A stretch of DNA of 64,000 bases from Luteolibacter luteus (GCF_012913485.1 NZ_CP051774.1:5084001-5148000); one strand, 5' to 3'. Counted from the first letter of the stretch, positions 25,732-35,218 are shown. Program-made: numbers and translations. Notes: generated by a model from the letters alone, not told the origin.

Positions 25732-26215
25732 TGGAAGCCGGAGCGAATTGCCTGCGGTATTTGACGAAGGCCCGCTTCGTGTCGCTTGCGAAACCGCAAC
25801 GATGGAAGAATTCGTGAGCGCTTGTCCGGCTTGCACTGCTCAGCAGCATCAGCTTGCTGCAATCATGCTCAAGCGCCAGTCGCTCGGCTTCCTGTAGCAA
25901 GAGTCGGCCAATGCCATGTCCCCGCAGCTGTGTCGCGACGATGACATTCTCGATGACGCCATATGGCTGCTGCCGATACATCACGTCCGCGCAGAGGTTG
26001 AGATGTGCCGTGCCGTAAACCTTCCCGCCCAGCTCTGCCACGAGCAAGAAACTCGAAGATGAAGACTCCAGCGTGGTGATCTGATCCGGCTGAACGCAGA
26101 TCGAAGGATCGGAGACCAATTCGCGATAGAGCGCTTCGATCGCTCCTGCATCAGCCGGAGTCGCCCTGCGAATCAGCGGGGCCTGTTTCTTGGGACTCTC
26201 GTGCGTCGACGACAT
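25715..26215 (-). CDS. GNAT-family N-acetyltransferase
   Basis: 166 residues from the ATG at 26215; a longer frame to 26362 adds residues without sense. The GNAT core: APLIRRATPADAGAIEALYREL, FLLVAELGGKVYGTAHLNL, then motif A VIENVIVATQLRGHGIGRLLLQEAERLA (Q/RxxGxG/A acetyl-CoA loop), and AHEFFHRCGF near the end. It transfers an acetyl group to an unidentified amine. It is convergent with the response regulator, overlapping by 17 bases. Confidence 0.92.
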   Translation of the reverse strand: MSSTHESPKKQAPLIRRATPADAGAIEALYRELVSDPSICVQPDQITTLESSSSSFLLVAELGGKVYGTAHLNLCADVMYRQQPYGVIENVIVATQLRGHGIGRLLLQEAERLALEHDCSKLMLLSSASRTSAHEFFHRCGFASDTKRAFVKYRRQFAPASITEAP

Positions 26216-26370
26216 TGCGGAAGGCAGGCTGCCAATTCGTTCCAGGACTGAAAAGGAGCGAGTTCCGCTATTGATGGCTGCGGGTTTCTCTCCACTTGGA
26301 CAGGTAGGCAGGGCAAGGGGCGCGACTAGGCTCGCCGAGGCCCGGGGACCAATCCCGGCCACGCCTTTGA

Positions 26371-28068
26371 ATGACCTTGCGACTTAACAAGCGGATCTCC
26401 GGCCGGACTTTGTTCCTGCCGCTCGCCGCCATGCTGGCCCTTGCGGGACCGGCCGCTGCCAGCGGCCCGGACATCGTCAATATCATCAATTTCATCCGCG
26501 GCGTAGAGCCGCGCGGCCCGGTAGATCTGGTGGAGCCGGTGAAGGAACAGCTGAAGCTGGGCCGCCAGCATCGCCTGCCCACCACCTGGCTGATCCAGTA
26601 CGATGCCCTGATCAAACCGGAGTTCACCGACCTTCTCAAAAAGGAAATGGGGCCCGATGACGAGATCGGAGCGTGGATCGAGGTGGTGCAGCCGCAGGTG
26701 GAAGCCGCGGGCCTTCAGTGGCGCGGTCGGTTCCCCTGGGACTGGCACGTGAATGTCGGCTTCACCCACGGCTATCAAGTCGAGGAGCGGAAGAAGCTGA
26801 TGGATGTCTACATGGCGAAGTTCAAGGAGGTCTTCGGCAAGTATCCCAAATCCGCCGGTTGCTGGATCATCGATGCTCCCACCCTGAACTACCTGCATGA
26901 CCGCTACGGCATCGAAGCCGCCTGCAATTGCAAGGATCAGAGCGGTACCGATGGCTACACGCTCTGGGGCGGCTATTGGAACCAAGCCTATTACCCGAGC
27001 CGACTGAATGCATTCATGCCCGCGCAGAACGCGGAGCAGCAGCTCAATGTCCCGGTCTTCCGCATGCTCGGTAGCGATCCGGTGCACCAGTATGACCAGG
27101 GCATTGGCTCTTCATGGCAAGGAGTCGTCACCCTGGAGCCGGTCTATCGACCCGGTGGTGGCGATCCGAAGTGGGTGGATTGGTTCTTCGATACGAACTT
27201 CAACCAGCCGAGCCTCGCCTTCTCCTACATGCAGGCTGGGCAGGAGAATTCCTTTGGCTGGCCCGCGATGTCGGCCGGTCTCAAGGACCAATACGCGAAG
27301 CTTTCCACACTCAACAAGCAGCGGAAGATCCGCGTGGAAACGCTACAGGATTCCGCGAAGTGGTTCCGCGACAAGTATAAGACGACGCCCGCCAGTTCGA
27401 TCGTGGCGCTTGGGGATTCGAAGGGAGATCCCAATCGCAGCATCTGGTATGAGAGCCGCTTCTACCGCGTGAACTTCGCTTGGGAAGGCGACCAGTGGCG
27501 CATCCGCGACCTGCATGTCTTCAATCAGGATTATGCGGAACGCTATCTCGACAAACACGAGCCCACCGCTGTCGCTACCTACGACACCCTGCCCGTGATG
27601 GACGGCTTCCACTGGAGCAAGCCGAACGATATCGCCGGCATTCGCGGCGTAACCGGCGAATCACAGGCGTTGTTGACCAAGGGGCTCCCTGTGGTGAAAG
27701 AGCAAGGCACCGAGTCCCTGTCGTTCACCTGCGATCTCGCATCCGGCGGCGTTCTCCAAGTGCGCTGCGATCCGACGCGCCTCGCCATCGGCCTTGCAGG
27801 TGACGCCGCGCCCGAAGATTGGGCGCTGGAGATGGCGTGGGCTGCGGGCAAGGAGCCGCCTGTCGCGAGCATCGTCAAGAACGTCATCAATTACCGGCAT
27901 GAGGGCTTCGGCTACGCCTTGCCATGCGGCAGCAGCGAGGTTTCCCGCCTCGAGGGGCAGAACAAGATCCGCATCAAGGATTCCGATGGTGCCGTGATTT
28001 TCAGCTTCGGCGCCGACAAGTCCACCTCCGCCTTGGAGGCCGGTGATCGGCTACCTGCCAACCCTTGA
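26371..28068 (+). CDS. Exported protein, possible DUF3863/3864-type beta/alpha-barrel
   Basis: 565 residues. Signal peptide GRTLFLPLAAMLALAGPAAAS. The next 300 residues read as a beta/alpha-barrel of the glycoside hydrolase or deacetylase kind: FIRGVEP, TTWLIQYDALIKPEF, EIGAWIEVVQPQVEAAGLQWRG, WHVNVGFTHGY, GCWIIDAPTLNYLHDRYGIE and WGGYWNQAYYPSRLNAFMP. This recalls the DUF3863/DUF3864 proteins of Bacteroidota. That assignment is from memory and needs a profile search. The C-terminal part is beta-rich. The stop is 30 bp before the LamG/FnIII gene, so the two likely form an operon. It could act on a polysaccharide outside the cytoplasm. Confidence 0.65.
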   Translation: MTLRLNKRISGRTLFLPLAAMLALAGPAAASGPDIVNIINFIRGVEPRGPVDLVEPVKEQLKLGRQHRLPTTWLIQYDALIKPEFTDLLKKEMGPDDEIGAWIEVVQPQVEAAGLQWRGRFPWDWHVNVGFTHGYQVEERKKLMDVYMAKFKEVFGKYPKSAGCWIIDAPTLNYLHDRYGIEAACNCKDQSGTDGYTLWGGYWNQAYYPSRLNAFMPAQNAEQQLNVPVFRMLGSDPVHQYDQGIGSSWQGVVTLEPVYRPGGGDPKWVDWFFDTNFNQPSLAFSYMQAGQENSFGWPAMSAGLKDQYAKLSTLNKQRKIRVETLQDSAKWFRDKYKTTPASSIVALGDSKGDPNRSIWYESRFYRVNFAWEGDQWRIRDLHVFNQDYAERYLDKHEPTAVATYDTLPVMDGFHWSKPNDIAGIRGVTGESQALLTKGLPVVKEQGTESLSFTCDLASGGVLQVRCDPTRLAIGLAGDAAPEDWALEMAWAAGKEPPVASIVKNVINYRHEGFGYALPCGSSEVSRLEGQNKIRIKDSDGAVIFSFGADKSTSALEAGDRLPANP

Positions 28069-28098
28069 GATTTCAAACGAACCCAACCCCACTAACCC

Positions 28099-30582
28099 AT
28101 GAAAGCAAAACTTATCCCCCTCCTGGCCTTGGCTGCCTCCGCACCGGCGTCGAATGCCGCGGTCTTCATCCAGGAGCTCTTCGACAATATCTCCAGCGCC
28201 GATGTTACCCTCAACGGTGCCGGCGATACCACCAGCTCGCTCGGCCTGACCGGGACCTGGCTTACGAATGGCAGTGAAGGCATCTTCACCGCTAACAACT
28301 TCAACGTCGATGGCGCAAGCTTGCCCGGCCTGCCCTCGAACGGCGGCGCGAACGGGGGGATCTGGAATAACACCGGCGGTTGGAATACGAACATTTATGC
28401 CACCCGCCCGCTGGCCGCGCCGATCGATTTCAATGTCGACCGGATCATTTATTTCAGCGTCCGCTTGAAGAATGACGGAGATACTTCCATGGGCGTGGGT
28501 TTTGCATCGGGTGATACCGCAGCCGATCAGTTCGTTGGCGCGGGTTTCACCTGGAATAATGCCATCCCCCTTGGATCTTCATCGAACGTTGCGGGTAATG
28601 CTTCGTACATTTCCCACGGTGTGTTGGATAATACCGTGGACAATGGGGTATATGGGATCCGTGTTTTCGACGGGCAAGGCACCATCAACGGCTACGGCCT
28701 GCTGGTCGGACAGATCACCATCAAGGCGACGGGCGACGATCAGATTCAGATCAAGCGTTATTCGGAAAATGAGACGATCGATAACGACCTGGATGCCATC
28801 GTGTGGAGCACCAGTACCACGGTGAACTCCTCGATGCTTGCATCGCGTCTCCTTCTTTGGATCAACGGCCAGGGAAATGGCGAGCTTGATGCGATCCGCT
28901 TCGGTGATACTTGGACCGATGTCACCGGTGTCGAGTTGGCGGGCGCGGGCCAGCCTGCCTTGTCCGGAGCCAGTGTAGTGAACATCACCGCGACGGGTGC
29001 CCAGGCCAGTGCGAATCTCTTCACCAGCCCCGCGAACGTCACCCTTCACTGGGATACCTTCGATGCCGGTGTAGGAGCATGGGCGAATGCGAATCCTCTC
29101 GGCAGCCGTCCTGTCGGCGCGGTCAGCGGTGGTATTACCGGGCTCGCTCCGGACACCCTTTATTTCTATCGCTTCCACGCGGTGAATGCCGACGCCGAAC
29201 CTGACCTCGAGGCGTGGAGCGAACCTGCGAAGTCTTTCGTCACACCGCCTACAGGTCTTGCCCTGACCGATGTGGTCGCAGGTCCTTTCTCGGCCTTCGA
29301 GGTGGACATCGTCTGGACAGACACCTTCAGCACCGAGTCCGGATTCATTGTCCAACGCTCGGCGGCGGGTGCGAACGCGTGGGTGAACGTGGGAACTGCT
29401 CCGGCCAATGCCACGGTCTTCACGGACAAATATTCGGGCCTCCTTCCGAATACGAGCTACGACTATCGTGTGATTGCCACGAATGCCTCCGGGAATTCGG
29501 ATCCTTCCAATGTCTCCACGACCACCACGCTGGAAGCGACCCCGCTGGAGACGAAGCTTCTGATCAATTTCGACGGGACGCTGGATGGCACCATCTACAC
29601 GCCATCTCTCAATGAGGTGGATCTCACCGGAACCTTCAAGGCGAACGGCGCTCCAGTCGTGAATGGTGGCGTGGCCGTGCTCAATCCAGGGAACGAAAAC
29701 GGTCCCGATGGCTTCGACATCGATCCGGTAAGTCTCGGCAATCTCACCACGCAAAACTGGGTGGCAGAAGCCGTCGTGACCTACCAATCCAGCGGTGACA
29801 CCATGACCACTCCGGTGCTGATGGATGTGCAGGGAGACTGCAACATCCGCCTGCGTGACGAACTCGATGCGAACGCGCTCCAGATGTTCTACTGGAACGG
29901 TAGCGCGGTGAAGCAGGCCTATACGACGCTTCCGCCGAATGGCCTGCAGGTCCACATCGCCTATGCGTGGGACGCCAGCACTACCACGCTCACCGGCTAT
30001 GTGAATGGCGTCGCCTTCGGTTCATTGAGCGGCGGTGCTTTTCAGACTCCGGATACCAGCACCCTGAGCTTCGGCTACTTCGGGCGGACCGGATTCGAGG
30101 GCCGTGGAATCGAGGGCACGCTGAATGCCGTGGCCTTCCAGGCAGGCACCGCCGCCTTCAATCCGGCCACCGGCTTCCTGATCTTGCCGGAAAGCCAGAC
30201 CTTCGCGGAATGGATCGGTAGCTTCCCGGTCGGAGACCAAGCTGGTTTTGACGACGACGCCGATGGCGATGGCCTGAGCAATGGAGTGGAAGCCTTCCTC
30301 GGAACAAATCCAAGCACGCAGAACGGTAGCGGTATTTCCGGGATCACCACCAATGGCACCATCACGACCTTCAGCCATCCCAAGGCGAATCCGCCGGTTA
30401 GCGATGTTACCGGTTCCTACGAGTGGTCGCTTGATCTCGCCACCTGGTATGCTGGCGATGGCGTCGAGGGGCCGGTCGATGGTCCCACGGTGACTATCCC
30501 GGCTACCGCGGGTGCCACGGTCACTGCCACCAGCAGTGTGCCCACGGCCAGGATCTTCATCCGCATCGTCGCCGAAGACTGA
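28099..30582 (+). CDS. Large exported protein with FnIII and LamG-like domains
   Basis: 827 residues. Signal peptide MKAKLIPLLALAASAPASNA. The N-terminal 290 residues are beta-rich. A fibronectin-III-like domain is at about 385-490 (VDIVWTDTFSTESGFIVQRS, SYDYRVIATNASGN). A LamG/concanavalin-like domain is at about 495-700 (LLINFDGTLDG, WVAEAVVTYQSSGD, YVNGVAFGSLSGG). A calcium-binding thrombospondin-3-like repeat, DDDADGDGLSNGVEAFLGTNP, is near 725-745, and a terminal beta module ends in ARIFIRIVAED. It is a cell-surface or secreted protein, probably binding carbohydrate, co-transcribed with the preceding gene. Confidence 0.82.
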   Translation: MKAKLIPLLALAASAPASNAAVFIQELFDNISSADVTLNGAGDTTSSLGLTGTWLTNGSEGIFTANNFNVDGASLPGLPSNGGANGGIWNNTGGWNTNIYATRPLAAPIDFNVDRIIYFSVRLKNDGDTSMGVGFASGDTAADQFVGAGFTWNNAIPLGSSSNVAGNASYISHGVLDNTVDNGVYGIRVFDGQGTINGYGLLVGQITIKATGDDQIQIKRYSENETIDNDLDAIVWSTSTTVNSSMLASRLLLWINGQGNGELDAIRFGDTWTDVTGVELAGAGQPALSGASVVNITATGAQASANLFTSPANVTLHWDTFDAGVGAWANANPLGSRPVGAVSGGITGLAPDTLYFYRFHAVNADAEPDLEAWSEPAKSFVTPPTGLALTDVVAGPFSAFEVDIVWTDTFSTESGFIVQRSAAGANAWVNVGTAPANATVFTDKYSGLLPNTSYDYRVIATNASGNSDPSNVSTTTTLEATPLETKLLINFDGTLDGTIYTPSLNEVDLTGTFKANGAPVVNGGVAVLNPGNENGPDGFDIDPVSLGNLTTQNWVAEAVVTYQSSGDTMTTPVLMDVQGDCNIRLRDELDANALQMFYWNGSAVKQAYTTLPPNGLQVHIAYAWDASTTTLTGYVNGVAFGSLSGGAFQTPDTSTLSFGYFGRTGFEGRGIEGTLNAVAFQAGTAAFNPATGFLILPESQTFAEWIGSFPVGDQAGFDDDADGDGLSNGVEAFLGTNPSTQNGSGISGITTNGTITTFSHPKANPPVSDVTGSYEWSLDLATWYAGDGVEGPVDGPTVTIPATAGATVTATSSVPTARIFIRIVAED

Positions 30583-30599
30583 AGCAGGGCCGCAATTTC

Positions 30600-30635
30600 C
30601 AGCTCACCGGATTCTTTGGGTTTTCCGGTGAGCTG
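30600..30635 (+). terminator. Hairpin terminator after the FnIII/LamG gene
   Basis: A perfect 12-bp stem, CAGCTCACCGGA with TCCGGTGAGCTG, and a 12-base T-rich loop, 17 bp after the stop. It lacks a downstream T-tract. Confidence 0.7.
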
Positions 30636-30641
30636 TCTCGT

Positions 30642-30715
30642 CGCTCATTGACGCTCTTCCGGGTTGGGAGTTGGGAGAACTTGCCAGCCCGCACAGGGGA
30701 AGACGTCAATGAGCG
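30642..30715. repeat. Long inverted repeat with approximately 19-base arms
   Basis: The left arm CGCTCATTGACGCTCTTCC (from 30642) matches the complement of the right arm GGGAAGACGTCAATGAGCG (ending 30715), with one extra base in the left arm and about 36 bases between. It is distinct from the preceding terminator and lies just downstream of the dienelactone hydrolase stop. Confidence 0.65.
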
Positions 30716-30736
30716 CCATGCGAGGGCGAGACCTCC

Positions 30737-31642
30737 TCAGGCCAAGTTCTTCTTGAAGAACTCAATTGTCCGCGTCCAAGCGAGATCCGCCTGTTCCTTG
30801 TCGTATCTGCCAGTCGAGTCGTTGTGGAAACCGTGATTGGTTTTCGGATACATGTGCATCGTGTAGTCCGCCTTTGCTGCCTTCAGGTCCTCCTCATACT
30901 CCGGCCATGCGGCGTTCACTCGCTCATCCAGCTCCGCTAGTTGGATCAACAGCGGCCCCTTGATATCCTTCCGCAGCTCCTTCGCCGCGGGTGTACCGTA
31001 GAAGGGGACACCCGCATTGAGGTCCTCGGGCATCACCGCTGCCAGCAGGTTTACGATGTAGCCGCCAAAGCAGAAGCCCACGGCGCCCAGCTTCCCGTTG
31101 CTTCGTTCGTGCCGCTTGAGAAACCGTGCCGCGGCGAGGAAGTCCTGCTCGATCTTCCCGCGATCCATCGCGCCCTGCTTCGCCCGGCCCTCATCGTCAT
31201 TGCCCGGATAGCCGCCCACCGGGAAAAGCGCATCGGGCGCGAAGGCCACGAAACCGGCCTTCGCCAAGCGCCGCGCCACGTCCTCGATGTAGGGATTGAG
31301 TCCGCGGTTCTCATGGATGACCAGTACCGCCGGGCCCTTTGCTTCCGCCAGTGCCTTTGGCACCACCAGATATCCGCGCCCTTTTCCATGGCCTTGCGGT
31401 GACTCGAAGGTTTCGTAGGTCGCCTTGATGTCCGGATCGTTGAAGGAGACCTGCTCTGCCGCTGCATAGTCCGGCATCAGCACGCTGAGCATCGATGCCA
31501 TTGTCAGGCCGCCCGCTGTGAGCGTGGAAAGCCGCGTCATGAAGGTGCGGCGGTCGATGATGCCATGGGCATACTCGTCATACCAGCTGAAGGCTTCCTG
31601 GGGAATCGGCAGCGAGGCAGGTGTCGGGTTGGAGGAGTTCAT
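30737..31642 (-). CDS. Tat-exported dienelactone hydrolase family protein
   Basis: 301 residues from the ATG at 31642. A twin-arginine signal near residues 30-60 (DRRTFMTRLSTLTAGGLTMAS) precedes an AAAE cleavage site, indicating folded export. The alpha/beta-hydrolase core has GPAVLVIHENRGLNPYIEDVA, the nucleophile Cys in AVGFCFGGYIVNLL, Asp in QLAELDERV, and His in TNHGFHND. This is the Cys-Asp-His triad of dienelactone hydrolases. The substrate outside the cytoplasm is unknown. It is divergent from the sigma-factor gene, 140 bp apart. Confidence 0.92.
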   Translation of the reverse strand: MNSSNPTPASLPIPQEAFSWYDEYAHGIIDRRTFMTRLSTLTAGGLTMASMLSVLMPDYAAAEQVSFNDPDIKATYETFESPQGHGKGRGYLVVPKALAEAKGPAVLVIHENRGLNPYIEDVARRLAKAGFVAFAPDALFPVGGYPGNDDEGRAKQGAMDRGKIEQDFLAAARFLKRHERSNGKLGAVGFCFGGYIVNLLAAVMPEDLNAGVPFYGTPAAKELRKDIKGPLLIQLAELDERVNAAWPEYEEDLKAAKADYTMHMYPKTNHGFHNDSTGRYDKEQADLAWTRTIEFFKKNLA

Positions 31643-31782
31643 GGAGTTGTTTTCTGAAAATGGACCCGCGAGCATGGCGCGGATCGGATGATGGTGCGAC
31701 CGGAAAAAGGCGGCACGACTGGGAGGCACTGGATTCTTGAAAATTCCTGTCCGCTTTCGTCTTTTGGCGGTGTCTTTCTGTG

Positions 31783-33849
31783 ATGACAGCGGACGACATA
31801 GGGCAACTGCTGGAGAAATTCACCCGCGAGCGATCGGAAGCGGCCTTCCGCGAGTTGGTCCGGGTGCACTCTCCGGTTGTCTACGGCACTGCCCTGCGGA
31901 TGCTCGGTGGGGATCGTGCTGCGGCGCAGGACGTTACTCAGGAGGTTTTTACGCTGCTGGCTCGGAAGGCTGGCAGCCTGGGTGAGGTGATCCTCTCTGC
32001 TTGGCTCTACCGGCAGGCATCCCGACGGGCCTCGAACTTGGTGCGGGCGGAGGGCCGCCGGAAGCAGCGCGAACTCGTAGCCGCCGAAATGATGAACCCT
32101 TCGTCACTCCCGGAAGAAGACAGTAGCCGTGTCCTCAGTGGCGTGGTGGACAGGGCTCTCCTCGACTTGCCGTCTGCGGATCGAGACGCGCTGGTGCTTC
32201 GCTACTTCGAAGGCCAAGACTATCGCAAGCTGGGCAGCACCTTGGGAACGACCGAAGAGGCGGCTCGCAAGCGGGTGAGCCGGGCTATCGAAAAGCTTGC
32301 CGCCGTTCTCCGGAAAAGAGGCATCGCCGTCGGGTCCGCCTCGCTCGGGACCACGATGGCCAGCCTCGGGTCCACCCCCGTGCCGGCCACCGTCCTTTCC
32401 CAAGTCACCGCGCAGGCCCTGCTGGCAGTCCCAGCGGCGGGCTGGGCCGGGACGGGGGCCCTGTGGCAGCCCTTCGTCGCGGGGTTGATTCTCAGCGCCG
32501 TAGCCGTGGCAGGCACCCTGGTCATGCAGGATTGGCAGTCTCCCGCGGCGGCGGTGTCCGAACTCTCGGCAGAATCCACAGACAAAGATCCGACCGTGAG
32601 GCATCTGTTAGATGACAGTCCGTCCTCCGCCGATCTGATCGCCGAGATCAAGCGCACCAATGCCGGGCCCAAGCACGCACTCACCCGGCTGCGGATGGGC
32701 GCCGTCCTCGAGCGCATTCCGATTGTGGAGATCGGTGACTTCATTCTCCTAGCCCATGACAAACTCACCCCTGCCGAGCAGGCGGCTTGTTTCGAGCCCC
32801 TGCTCGGCCGGTGGCTGAGCAGCGACCCGGCTGCTGCGATGGACTTCGTGGCAAAGCACGATGTGTTCGATGGGGCGAATAAGGTGAATCATACCAGTCT
32901 CACCCTGAATCTCTTCGTCGACTGGAGGCGGAAAGACCACGCAGCCGCGCAGGAGTGGTTGTTGCGCTCTTGGGACTCGATCGCGTTAAAGAATGGGCAG
33001 TTTGGTAGTCGGGCCCTGCAAGATCGCCTGGCACTGGAAATCGCCGACTCCGCACTCATGGGACGGGATGTTGGTGGCGCGATCGCCTTCCTTCGCCGCG
33101 TGCCGGATGCGGAAGTGCAAGGCGATATCCTCAAGTCCCTGATGGGAGGCTCTTACTCTGCCAATGGGTGGCAGAATTTGGAGGGGGAGCAGCTTCTTCA
33201 ACTTCAGAGGGAAATCGGCCGGTGGCCGGGGGGAGAATCCGGGCGAGCTCTTATCCGAAAACTATGGACGGAGGTCACGGAAGGCTCCCCTGACAAGGTG
33301 CAGTCCGCGTGGGAGAGCATGAGTCCTGTCGAGCGCTTCGATGCATCCATGGGCCTCCTGGGGGTCACCAGCCGCCCAGGCGAAATCACGCCCACGCCAG
33401 GAAATGGCACGCGGCATAGCTATGAATCGCAAGATGGTTTTGCCGAAGGCGAGCACGCAGCCATCGAGGCCGGACTGGCTGCCGGGATGTCGAGGAGTGA
33501 GATTGTTCAGGCTTTGCTTCCGGTGGTTTTGGAAACCTTGCCGGACTGGAAGGCGATTCCTTGGATTGAGGCCCACGGGGATGACCTGGATTTCGACGAG
33601 GTTGCACTGGCCAAAGTGAAGACCCTGGGCAAACCGGTTTCTACTTGGAACACGAATGACACTCCTGAAATGCGGACCATCGATTGGGCGTCACGCCTTA
33701 GCGATCCGCAGCAACGCCTCAGCCTGTGCAGGGCTGCGTTCTATCGCATGCATATCCGCTCGCGCGGACAGGTGGAAACCTACCTTCAGCGACCGAATCT
33801 GCCGGAGGATTTGCGGCAGGAGTTTCAACAAATCCAACGCGGGGAATGA
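31783..33849 (+). CDS. ECF sigma factor fused to a membrane segment and long C-terminal domain
   Basis: 688 residues from the ATG at 31783 (GTG one codon earlier). The first 190 residues are an ECF sigma factor: region 2 with AAAQDVTQEVFTLLARKA and SAWLYRQASRRASNLVR, and region 4 with LPSADRDALVLRYFEGQDYRKLGSTLGTTEEAARKRVSRAIEKL. An Ala/Gly/Val-rich linker leads to a membrane helix (about 228-246, FVAGLILSAVAVAGTLVMQ), then about 440 helical residues with TPR/HEAT-like units (FVDWRRKDHAAAQEWLLRSW). If the helix spans the membrane, the tail is periplasmic and the sigma domain is tethered. The stop overlaps the next start. No separate anti-sigma gene is seen. Confidence 0.88.
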   Translation: MTADDIGQLLEKFTRERSEAAFRELVRVHSPVVYGTALRMLGGDRAAAQDVTQEVFTLLARKAGSLGEVILSAWLYRQASRRASNLVRAEGRRKQRELVAAEMMNPSSLPEEDSSRVLSGVVDRALLDLPSADRDALVLRYFEGQDYRKLGSTLGTTEEAARKRVSRAIEKLAAVLRKRGIAVGSASLGTTMASLGSTPVPATVLSQVTAQALLAVPAAGWAGTGALWQPFVAGLILSAVAVAGTLVMQDWQSPAAAVSELSAESTDKDPTVRHLLDDSPSSADLIAEIKRTNAGPKHALTRLRMGAVLERIPIVEIGDFILLAHDKLTPAEQAACFEPLLGRWLSSDPAAAMDFVAKHDVFDGANKVNHTSLTLNLFVDWRRKDHAAAQEWLLRSWDSIALKNGQFGSRALQDRLALEIADSALMGRDVGGAIAFLRRVPDAEVQGDILKSLMGGSYSANGWQNLEGEQLLQLQREIGRWPGGESGRALIRKLWTEVTEGSPDKVQSAWESMSPVERFDASMGLLGVTSRPGEITPTPGNGTRHSYESQDGFAEGEHAAIEAGLAAGMSRSEIVQALLPVVLETLPDWKAIPWIEAHGDDLDFDEVALAKVKTLGKPVSTWNTNDTPEMRTIDWASRLSDPQQRLSLCRAAFYRMHIRSRGQVETYLQRPNLPEDLRQEFQQIQRGE

Positions 33850-35132
33850 TGAAAGTAGAACCGCGCAAAATCTTCGCTTTCACCGCCGGTATCTTGATCC
33901 CGCTCAGTGTCACCGCTCCATTCTGGCAGAAGCAGGAGAAGCCTCCGGCGCCAGTGCAACCACCTCGCGGCATCGTCGCACCTCAAGAACGATGGAGCAG
34001 TCAGAAGCTCGAAGCCGCACTCGCGAGGATCGATCAAGCCAAGACGAAGGCGGAGATGGTCGATGCAGCGGCGGAGCTGGGGAAAATTCCTGTGAACGAA
34101 GTTCCCGCGGCCTTGGAGTCGATCGCTCTGGAGAAGGACGATCGCCTCTCCCTCGCAGCCAGCACTCTTTTGATCCGCTGGGCCTCCGATGATGGAGAGG
34201 CTGCCCTCACGTGGGCTTGGAAGGGCTTGAAGAGATCCATGGTATGGCGGGAGGCGGCGCGTTCTATTTTCGCCGCATGGGCTTGGAGCGATCATGCTTC
34301 GCTGGGGGAATGGTCCCTGGCATATATGGCGGCGACCAAGCTGGCGGATCCCACCTTGTCGGAAGCCGAGGCATCCGACACGCCGCTGCTCACCTTCGAT
34401 GACGTGTCGGGAATCGCGCGGATGCTGATCCAGGAGGACCCGAAGGTCGGCTATGAAGTTTTCATCAAACGCGGCGGATTTTCTTCGGTCGACCACGAGA
34501 TCTATGAGGGGTTCGATGACCCCGCGAAGATCGAGCAAGCGCTCCAAGCTTTTCCAAACCTAGAGGACCTCAAGGCCCGCCATCACTCGCTTACTTTCAT
34601 CAGGGACTCGCTGTCCAATGCCGAGTCTCTCCTCACACGCTGGATGAAGCTCGATCCCGAAGGCTTCGAGAAATCCGGCTACAAGCAGTATCTTCATCCC
34701 CGGTTTCTGAGGAACGGAAACGTGGCAGACAAATGGAGGCAAGTGGACTTCTCGGAGCGTGAGTCGGCTGCTAACCGGATTCTTGATAAGGCTGAAGGAG
34801 ATTTGCGCAGAAGGGCAGTGCTGGGCATCTCAGCGGAATGGGTCTCCCTGGATCCCGCTGCCTGCCGGAGTTGGTTGGAATCCTTGCCGTCCGATCTAAC
34901 AGTCGAAGCAAGGGGCGGCTACGTCACCGCCCGTGCCTCTCAGGATCTTGAGGGCACCTTGGACTTCATTGGCAGTACCGATCCCTCCTATCGCCACACC
35001 TACCTGATGAATGCCTTCGACGCTTGGACCAAGGAGCATCCGGGAGCCGCACCGGACATGGCGACATGGGGCGAACAAGAGCGCCAAGTGTGGAATGATC
35101 TCGAAGCCCTGAAGGGCGTGATCGAGAAGTGA
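33846..35132 (+). CDS. Helical repeat protein with N-terminal membrane anchor, coupled to the ECF sigma gene
   Basis: 428 residues from the ATG at 33846, overlapping the sigma-factor stop. N-terminal anchor or signal: PRKIFAFTAGILIPLSVTAPFW. The remainder is helical with W-A/S-D-P-x-A-x-x-W-L-like units (AEWVSLDPAACRSWLESLP, WASDDGEAALTWAWKGLK), similar in style to the C-terminal domain of the sigma protein. It probably faces the periplasm and interacts with that domain, perhaps controlling sigma release. No family is recognised. A terminator follows. Confidence 0.7.
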   Translation: MMKVEPRKIFAFTAGILIPLSVTAPFWQKQEKPPAPVQPPRGIVAPQERWSSQKLEAALARIDQAKTKAEMVDAAAELGKIPVNEVPAALESIALEKDDRLSLAASTLLIRWASDDGEAALTWAWKGLKRSMVWREAARSIFAAWAWSDHASLGEWSLAYMAATKLADPTLSEAEASDTPLLTFDDVSGIARMLIQEDPKVGYEVFIKRGGFSSVDHEIYEGFDDPAKIEQALQAFPNLEDLKARHHSLTFIRDSLSNAESLLTRWMKLDPEGFEKSGYKQYLHPRFLRNGNVADKWRQVDFSERESAANRILDKAEGDLRRRAVLGISAEWVSLDPAACRSWLESLPSDLTVEARGGYVTARASQDLEGTLDFIGSTDPSYRHTYLMNAFDAWTKEHPGAAPDMATWGEQERQVWNDLEALKGVIEK

Positions 35133-35163
35133 CGCGGCAACCCGTGCTAGCACCTTAAAACAA

Positions 35164-35189
35164 AAGAGCGGACCTTCCGGCCCGCTCTT
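35164..35189 (+). terminator. Rho-independent terminator after the sigma-linked operon
   Basis: The stem AAGAGCGG pairs with CCGCTCTT around a 10-base loop, 31 bp after the stop. The A-run upstream means it could also act for the convergent gene. Confidence 0.75.
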
Positions 35190-35218
35190 CCGTGAGTCAT
35201 GAGTCTTCCGAAGACCGG

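Noticed and set aside
28579-29955. 458-residue minus-strand frame
   Set aside because: Antisense to the FnIII/LamG gene and very rich in Arg, Ile and His without domains.
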